This document shows, in pieces, positions 6,327 through 9,134 of a DNA stretch of 9,134 bases; positions within the stretch are counted from its first letter, which is position 1, and each line of letters begins with the position of its first letter. Made by a program: the position numbers and the translations under genes. Origin of the DNA: Desulfobacterales bacterium. Its GTDB lineage: Bacteria > Desulfobacterota > Desulfobacteria > Desulfobacterales > JAHEIW01. The DNA is taken from positions 1 through 9,134 of the forward strand of contig JAQYWI010000205.1 in assembly GCA_030145015.1 (NCBI GenBank). The letters are read 5' to 3'. The notes beneath the pieces are model-generated. The model was given only the letters and a program-made list of their open reading frames with translations. It did not search any database and was not told where the DNA came from.

Positions 6327-6986
6327 TTATGCTGTCTTCTCGACAACATAAATAGGAAGGTATTTTCGCCTCAATTTGTCCAGCTCTGCTCGAACGAGGG
6401 CGAACATCTTTACAACAATTGAGTTCAACTCCTGCATTGCCTCAAGTTGTGCTACAATTTCAGGATAATGCCTTTTCCCCCTGACCCTTCTGAGTTTTTT
6501 TAGGATTTTTTCCGGTAGTATTTCAAATCCAGGGGGGGTGTTCAAAATGGCATCCAACAATAAGGGATTACTGCCATCTAAAAGTGAATTTTCAAAATGA
6601 GATAGTATCTGAGATGGCGGCATAGCTGAAAGCCGATCGCGAATCTCCCGCTCTTGTAAAAATTTAAGGAGACGATCATCACCCTTCGCAGGCTCTTCGC
6701 ATAATTTGGCTTCAAGTTCCTTAATCAAATCTGAAGCACTCCTTTTAGACTTTAAAATTTCGAGTTTAGTGATCGCTTTTTCCAATACCTCACGTCTTGA
6801 GTTATTTTTGTCTCTCTCGCTTAAATTCTTATCTTCCTCGATTCTTTGATATTCATTTACAATAAAATTCCGCATGAGCAAAATGTCATTATAAACTTTT
6901 TCTGCGGCGGCGATGCCATCTTCAGGGAGTATTTTGGCGGCTTTTGCCAACTGAAAACGAAGTTTGGGAATTAATTGATCTAGCAT
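6327..6986 (-). CDS. unrecognised 219-aa, largely helical (coiled-coil-like) protein
   Basis: I do not recognise this protein. It is highly charged and Leu/Lys/Glu-rich, with no signal peptide or membrane segment, so probably cytoplasmic. About residues 1-120 look like a long run of amphipathic helices with coiled-coil character (EYQRIEEDKNLSERDKNN, EVLEKAITKLEILKSK). A short less helical segment (SAMPPSQILSHF, then GSNPLLLDAILNTPPGFEILP, about 120-160) precedes a basic helix (KILKKLRRVRGKRHYPEI) and a final helical stretch ending LRRKYLPIYVVEKTA. It has one cysteine and no catalytic motif I can name. The ATG at 6986 has only a weak purine-rich upstream sequence (AGTAGAAAA). It is the first gene of the minus-strand pair with the 287-aa zinc-site protein, and shares its low GC. 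The two may work together, but that is inference. Confidence 0.72.
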   Translation of the reverse strand: MLDQLIPKLRFQLAKAAKILPEDGIAAAEKVYNDILLMRNFIVNEYQRIEEDKNLSERDKNNSRREVLEKAITKLEILKSKRSASDLIKELEAKLCEEPAKGDDRLLKFLQEREIRDRLSAMPPSQILSHFENSLLDGSNPLLLDAILNTPPGFEILPEKILKKLRRVRGKRHYPEIVAQLEAMQELNSIVVKMFALVRAELDKLRRKYLPIYVVEKTA

Positions 6987-7453
6987 TTTTCTACTGGTAT
7001 GCGTTTTTTAGAATAACAATAACGGCAAGTGCTCTCGTTCAAATTCTAATATATTATAATTATTTGCAACATCATACCTAAACGGGCGATTTATTAAACA
7101 AGATGCAAAATTTATGCAAAATTAGCATATGCGGCAAAAATAAAATAATTCAAAACTTACAGATACTTACCTAAAGTGGAATCGAAAACCCCAAACAGAG
7201 TATGAAAAAGTTTTACCAATTTATTGGAGTTCACTTCACAATTTTAAACGTCTCTCATTTATTAAGATTATATTCAATAATTAATAATTTTGTGGTAATT
7301 GTGGTCAAAATTTGTAATTATAGGAAGAATTATTCTTTTAATGCCTTTCGCAATAAGAATCGATCAGATTCAGGCGATAAGGCTGTAAATAGATGAGAAA
7401 TAAAAATGATCATCATCCAAAATTAAATAACAAAAAGATTCTCGTCTATTTTC
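6987..7453. other. AT-rich noncoding region between divergent genes
   Basis: No supported gene. It separates the minus-strand 219-aa gene from the plus-strand PilZ gene and should hold both promoters. A perfect minus-strand TATAAT (7053-7058) is the best -10 candidate for the 219-aa gene, without a good -35. An imperfect direct repeat, ATGCAAAATTT then ATGCAAAATTA, lies at 7103-7124. The same 12-mer ATGCAAAATTTA recurs at 7454-7465 across the PilZ start. A 64-codon open frame at 7202-7396 is judged spurious. Confidence 0.6.
7053..7058 (-). promoter_or_regulatory. candidate -10 box for the 219-aa gene
   Basis: TATAAT on the minus strand, 66 bp upstream of the ATG at 6986. No recognisable -35 lies 16-18 bp further up, and the region is so AT-rich that a chance match is plausible. 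Confidence 0.3.
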
Positions 7454-7885
7454 ATGCAAAATTTAGGTATTAAACCATCCGTTATGATTAATTCCGAAAA
7501 TCAAGCCGTTCTTGATAGCCGAGTTAAAGATGTCCGAGATCCACGCAAATATCCCAGGGTACCCTATGTCGGACCGGTGGTTTTCAAATGTGATAAACAA
7601 CAATACAACAAGGGCTTGATTATAAATATAAGCCGAAGTGGCGTTTTTATTGAAACTAAAAATAAATGTTTCCTTGGCCAGGCCATTGAGCTCGTTATCC
7701 CAAATAAAAAAATTGATAAACGTATCAGAATAAAAGGCTGGATTGTGCGCCTGAGCCGAACCGGAATCGGCGTGACATTTAAAGGCGCATTAGAAAGAAG
7801 AACGGGTACGGAACGCAGAAGCGACTTAGATCGCAGACGCGGTTTAGATCGGAGAAATAACCGCAGATATAGAGCACAAGTATAA
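7454..7885 (+). CDS. PilZ-domain protein (probable c-di-GMP receptor) with Arg-rich repetitive tail
   Basis: A 143-residue single-domain PilZ protein. Both parts of the c-di-GMP binding signature are present: RxxxR (Arg31-Lys-Tyr-Pro-Arg35) and [D/N]xSxxG (NISRSG, residues 58-63), followed by the beta-barrel strands of the fold (GVFIET, GQAIELVI, IRIKGWIVRL, GIGVTF). It should be cytoplasmic and act by changing conformation or partner binding when c-di-GMP rises, in motility, adhesion or exopolysaccharide control; the target is unknown. After the domain (about residue 113) comes a very basic tail of ERR/DRR steps: ERRTGTERRSDLDRRRGLDRR, then NNRRYRAQV (residues 114-134 and on). The start is uncertain: ATG 7454 has no clear ribosome binding site, and Met11 (ATG 7484) is an alternative that keeps the whole domain. 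It stands alone, with the next gene convergent. Confidence 0.9.
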   Translation: MQNLGIKPSVMINSENQAVLDSRVKDVRDPRKYPRVPYVGPVVFKCDKQQYNKGLIINISRSGVFIETKNKCFLGQAIELVIPNKKIDKRIRIKGWIVRLSRTGIGVTFKGALERRTGTERRSDLDRRRGLDRRNNRRYRAQV

Positions 7886-7915
7886 AAGCACAAAATTATT
7901 TTTTATGCCAAAAGC

Positions 7916-7957
7916 GAATCTTCAAACTGAAACCCCCGCAGGTAGGCTTCAAGATTC
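7916..7957. terminator. interrupted hairpin between convergent PilZ and EamA genes
   Basis: GAATCTT (7916-7922) pairs with AAGATTC (7951-7957), and inside it GAAACC (7929-7934) can pair with GGCTTC (7945-7950, one G-U), leaving a 6-nt bulge. It lies 31 bp after the PilZ stop and 88 bp after the EamA stop, so it could end transcripts from either side. Neither strand has a proper T-tract directly after the stem. The role as terminator is therefore doubtful. Confidence 0.35.
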
Positions 7958-8044
7958 TACTTGTGTTTTACTGATAGTTCCGGGCAATCCTCAGGACTTT
8001 TCACGCCTTCAGCCAGCCGCGTAGCAAAAACAAGACAGGTGGGT

Positions 8045-8971
8045 TCATAACGCCTGCGCTTCGTTAAGGCCGGCTTTGTTTTTCCTTGATCTTGCGACGG
8101 GACGTGGCTGCATCAAGACAAACACATTACCCACCAGTGTCAGCAGGACACCGACGAATGCCGCCGCTGTCCATTGATAGCCCTCGAACCGGGTCGAAAG
8201 AATTAGCGCAACGATGGGAAAAAGCACTGTTGCATACGCCGCCCTCCCGGCATCCATACGCCCCAGTAACCCAAAGTAGGAGACAAAAGCAATCACCGAC
8301 CCGAAGATTGCCAGGTAGAGTAAAGAGGCCACATAAGGCAACCTGGGATCGAATGTGAAACTCTTTCCTCTCAATATTACAAAAACCGAAAGCAGCACAA
8401 CCCCGTAGAACATTGCCCAGGCGGTGCTGCCGCGCAGCGAAATCCCCGCCGCCTGATTACGCGCCGACACGATGCTGCCCAACGAAAAACATAGCGTACC
8501 GCCGATGCTCAGCAACAAGCCCGGAACGCCACCGGACGCCATCGTGAATCCAGCAACTTCCGGCCAGAAAATGAGGCTGATCCCAAGGATGCCAAGAACT
8601 GCGCCGAGGATTGCCCGCAGTGCGGGAGGTCGTCGCAGCCGCAGGGCGTTGAACAACATTGTCAGGGCCGCGGCGGTGGATAAGACAACGGAAATCAGGC
8701 CCGTCGTGAGGTAGCCCGCCGCAAGGTAGAACAGAAAAAAGTTGGTCGAAAAAATTAGGGCGCCTTGCAGCGCAATGAAAAGATGATCGTGCAGCGAAAA
8801 GCGCAGGGGCAAACGGCGTATGATGGCCCAAACGAACATGATTAGCGCGGCGATACCGATCCGGTATGCGACCGAGGCTTCGGCAGCCACGATACCAATC
8901 TGAAATTTAATCATTATCCAGGTCGAGCCCCATATCAGGACAACCGTTGCGAATAACAGGGTATTCATCAT
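8045..8971 (-). CDS. EamA/DMT-superfamily transporter (drug/metabolite exporter)
   Basis: A 308-residue, strongly hydrophobic inner-membrane protein of the expected length for a 10-helix drug/metabolite transporter with two EamA repeats (about residues 5-135 and 150-288). The opening LIWGSTWIMIKFQIG matches the WGSxxxxxK pattern of EamA helix 1. The second repeat ends in the usual ...FPIVALILSTRFEGYQWTAAAFVGVLLTLVGN pattern (key FP, E and G positions), and a short basic tail (RSRKNK) is cytoplasmic by the positive-inside rule. Members export amino acids, metabolites or drugs, or import some metabolites; the substrate cannot be deduced. Two consecutive ATGs (8971 and 8968) can start it, and neither has a clear Shine-Dalgarno sequence. 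It is of higher GC than the PilZ and orphan genes to its left. It is convergent with PilZ, and the inverted repeat upstream suggests local regulation. Confidence 0.93.
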   Translation of the reverse strand: MMNTLLFATVVLIWGSTWIMIKFQIGIVAAEASVAYRIGIAALIMFVWAIIRRLPLRFSLHDHLFIALQGALIFSTNFFLFYLAAGYLTTGLISVVLSTAAALTMLFNALRLRRPPALRAILGAVLGILGISLIFWPEVAGFTMASGGVPGLLLSIGGTLCFSLGSIVSARNQAAGISLRGSTAWAMFYGVVLLSVFVILRGKSFTFDPRLPYVASLLYLAIFGSVIAFVSYFGLLGRMDAGRAAYATVLFPIVALILSTRFEGYQWTAAAFVGVLLTLVGNVFVLMQPRPVARSRKNKAGLNEAQAL

Positions 8972-9020
8972 GGGTTTGCACTAAAGTTCTTGAATTAGAT
9001 CATATAAGGGCTATTATCAG

Positions 9021-9069
9021 ATTACAGATATCTTGAGAATCGCTCGTCGGGATTCAGAATATCTGTAAT
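9021..9069. promoter_or_regulatory. long inverted repeat upstream of the EamA gene, candidate operator
   Basis: The perfect 11-bp arms ATTACAGATAT (9021-9031) and ATATCTGTAAT (9059-9069) are 27 bp apart, with an inner pair GAATC (9036-9040) and GATTC (9051-9055) continuing the symmetry. It lies 50 bp upstream of the EamA start on the minus strand, beside a -10-like GATAAT (9013-9018, minus strand). It could be a regulator site controlling the exporter and a divergent gene to the right. The symmetry is seen directly; the function is inferred. Confidence 0.5.
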
Positions 9070-9134
9070 GCTTAATGAAATCAAACCAAAACGCGAATGC
9101 ATTCATGTATTGTGTGATAAAAAGATTGAGACCG
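9068..9134 (+). CDS. possible 5' end of a divergent gene cut by the right edge
   Basis: From ATG 9068 the plus strand is open to the window end (22 codons, MLNEIKPKREC...), with a plausible mix of charged and hydrophobic residues. A second frame from ATG 9075 is also open, no ribosome binding site is clear, and the stretch is too short to recognise. EamA exporters are often divergent from a regulator gene, which makes a gene here reasonable, but this fragment alone does not prove it. Confidence 0.2.
   Translation, partial: MLNEIKPKRECIHVLCDKKIET

Noticed and set aside
5238..6986. toxin-antitoxin pair or single gene split by a frameshift
   Set aside because: Both proteins are full-length open frames with separate starts, 225 bp of noncoding DNA separates them, and neither shows toxin or antitoxin motifs.
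7202..7396. 64-codon open frame in AT-rich DNA
   Set aside because: Rich in AT-driven residues (Ile, Asn, Phe, Lys, Val), no good ribosome binding site, no recognisable motif, and it lies in a promoter-type gap.
7916..7957. tRNA fragment or attachment site
   Set aside because: No cloverleaf or T-arm consensus is present. It is a simple interrupted hairpin between convergent genes.
8086..8831. open frames overlapping the EamA gene in other frames
   Set aside because: The 308-residue EamA frame has full family-like membrane topology. The others are low-quality shadows.

Overview
The window reads as a chromosomal segment of a Gram-negative bacterium, most likely a deltaproteobacterium in the broad sense (Desulfobacterota-like). 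This rests on the kinds of genes present: a large secreted VWA protein with OmpA-like modules, a PilZ protein with an Arg-rich tail, two inner-membrane drug/metabolite exporters, and AT-rich intergenic DNA with repeats. No rRNA or tRNA is present to fix the taxonomy, so the assignment is inference. Base composition is mosaic: the exporter genes at both ends and the VWA gene are of medium or higher GC, while about 5.2-7.9 kb is visibly AT-richer.

Layout, left to right. (1) Positions 1-1595, minus strand: a DHA2-type (EmrB/QacA-like, 14-helix) MFS exporter that runs off the left edge, with a candidate promoter and a 10-bp palindrome upstream. (2) 1978-4860, plus strand: the centrepiece, a 960-residue exported protein. 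It has a von Willebrand factor A domain with an intact MIDAS, then two copies of a 273-residue unit each holding an OmpA-like module with an altered peptidoglycan-binding motif, then one canonical OmpA C-terminal domain. It has an extended -10 promoter, a strong Shine-Dalgarno sequence and a near-perfect intrinsic terminator (4882-4928). (3) 4929-5237: noncoding DNA with a long inverted repeat enclosing two kinds of short tandem repeat, which looks like a small repeat element. (4) 5238-6986, minus strand: two genes not recognised as any known family (219 and 287 residues; the second has a likely four-cysteine zinc site), separated by 225 bp crowded with inverted repeats. (5) 6987-7453: AT-rich noncoding DNA. 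(6) 7454-7885, plus strand: a single-domain PilZ (c-di-GMP receptor) protein with an Arg-rich repetitive tail. (7) 8045-8971, minus strand: a 10-helix EamA/DMT exporter. An inverted repeat upstream of it may be an operator, possibly shared with a divergent gene that starts at the right edge.

The genes do not form one pathway. The VWA/OmpA protein is a self-contained transcription unit. The two unrecognised genes may form one accessory module (same strand, similar composition, flanked by repeats). The two exporters and the PilZ gene look like independent loci. No CRISPR array, transposase, integrase or RNA gene was seen. The most unusual items are the internally duplicated VWA/OmpA protein, the repeat element at 5.0-5.2 kb and the orphan gene pair beside it.
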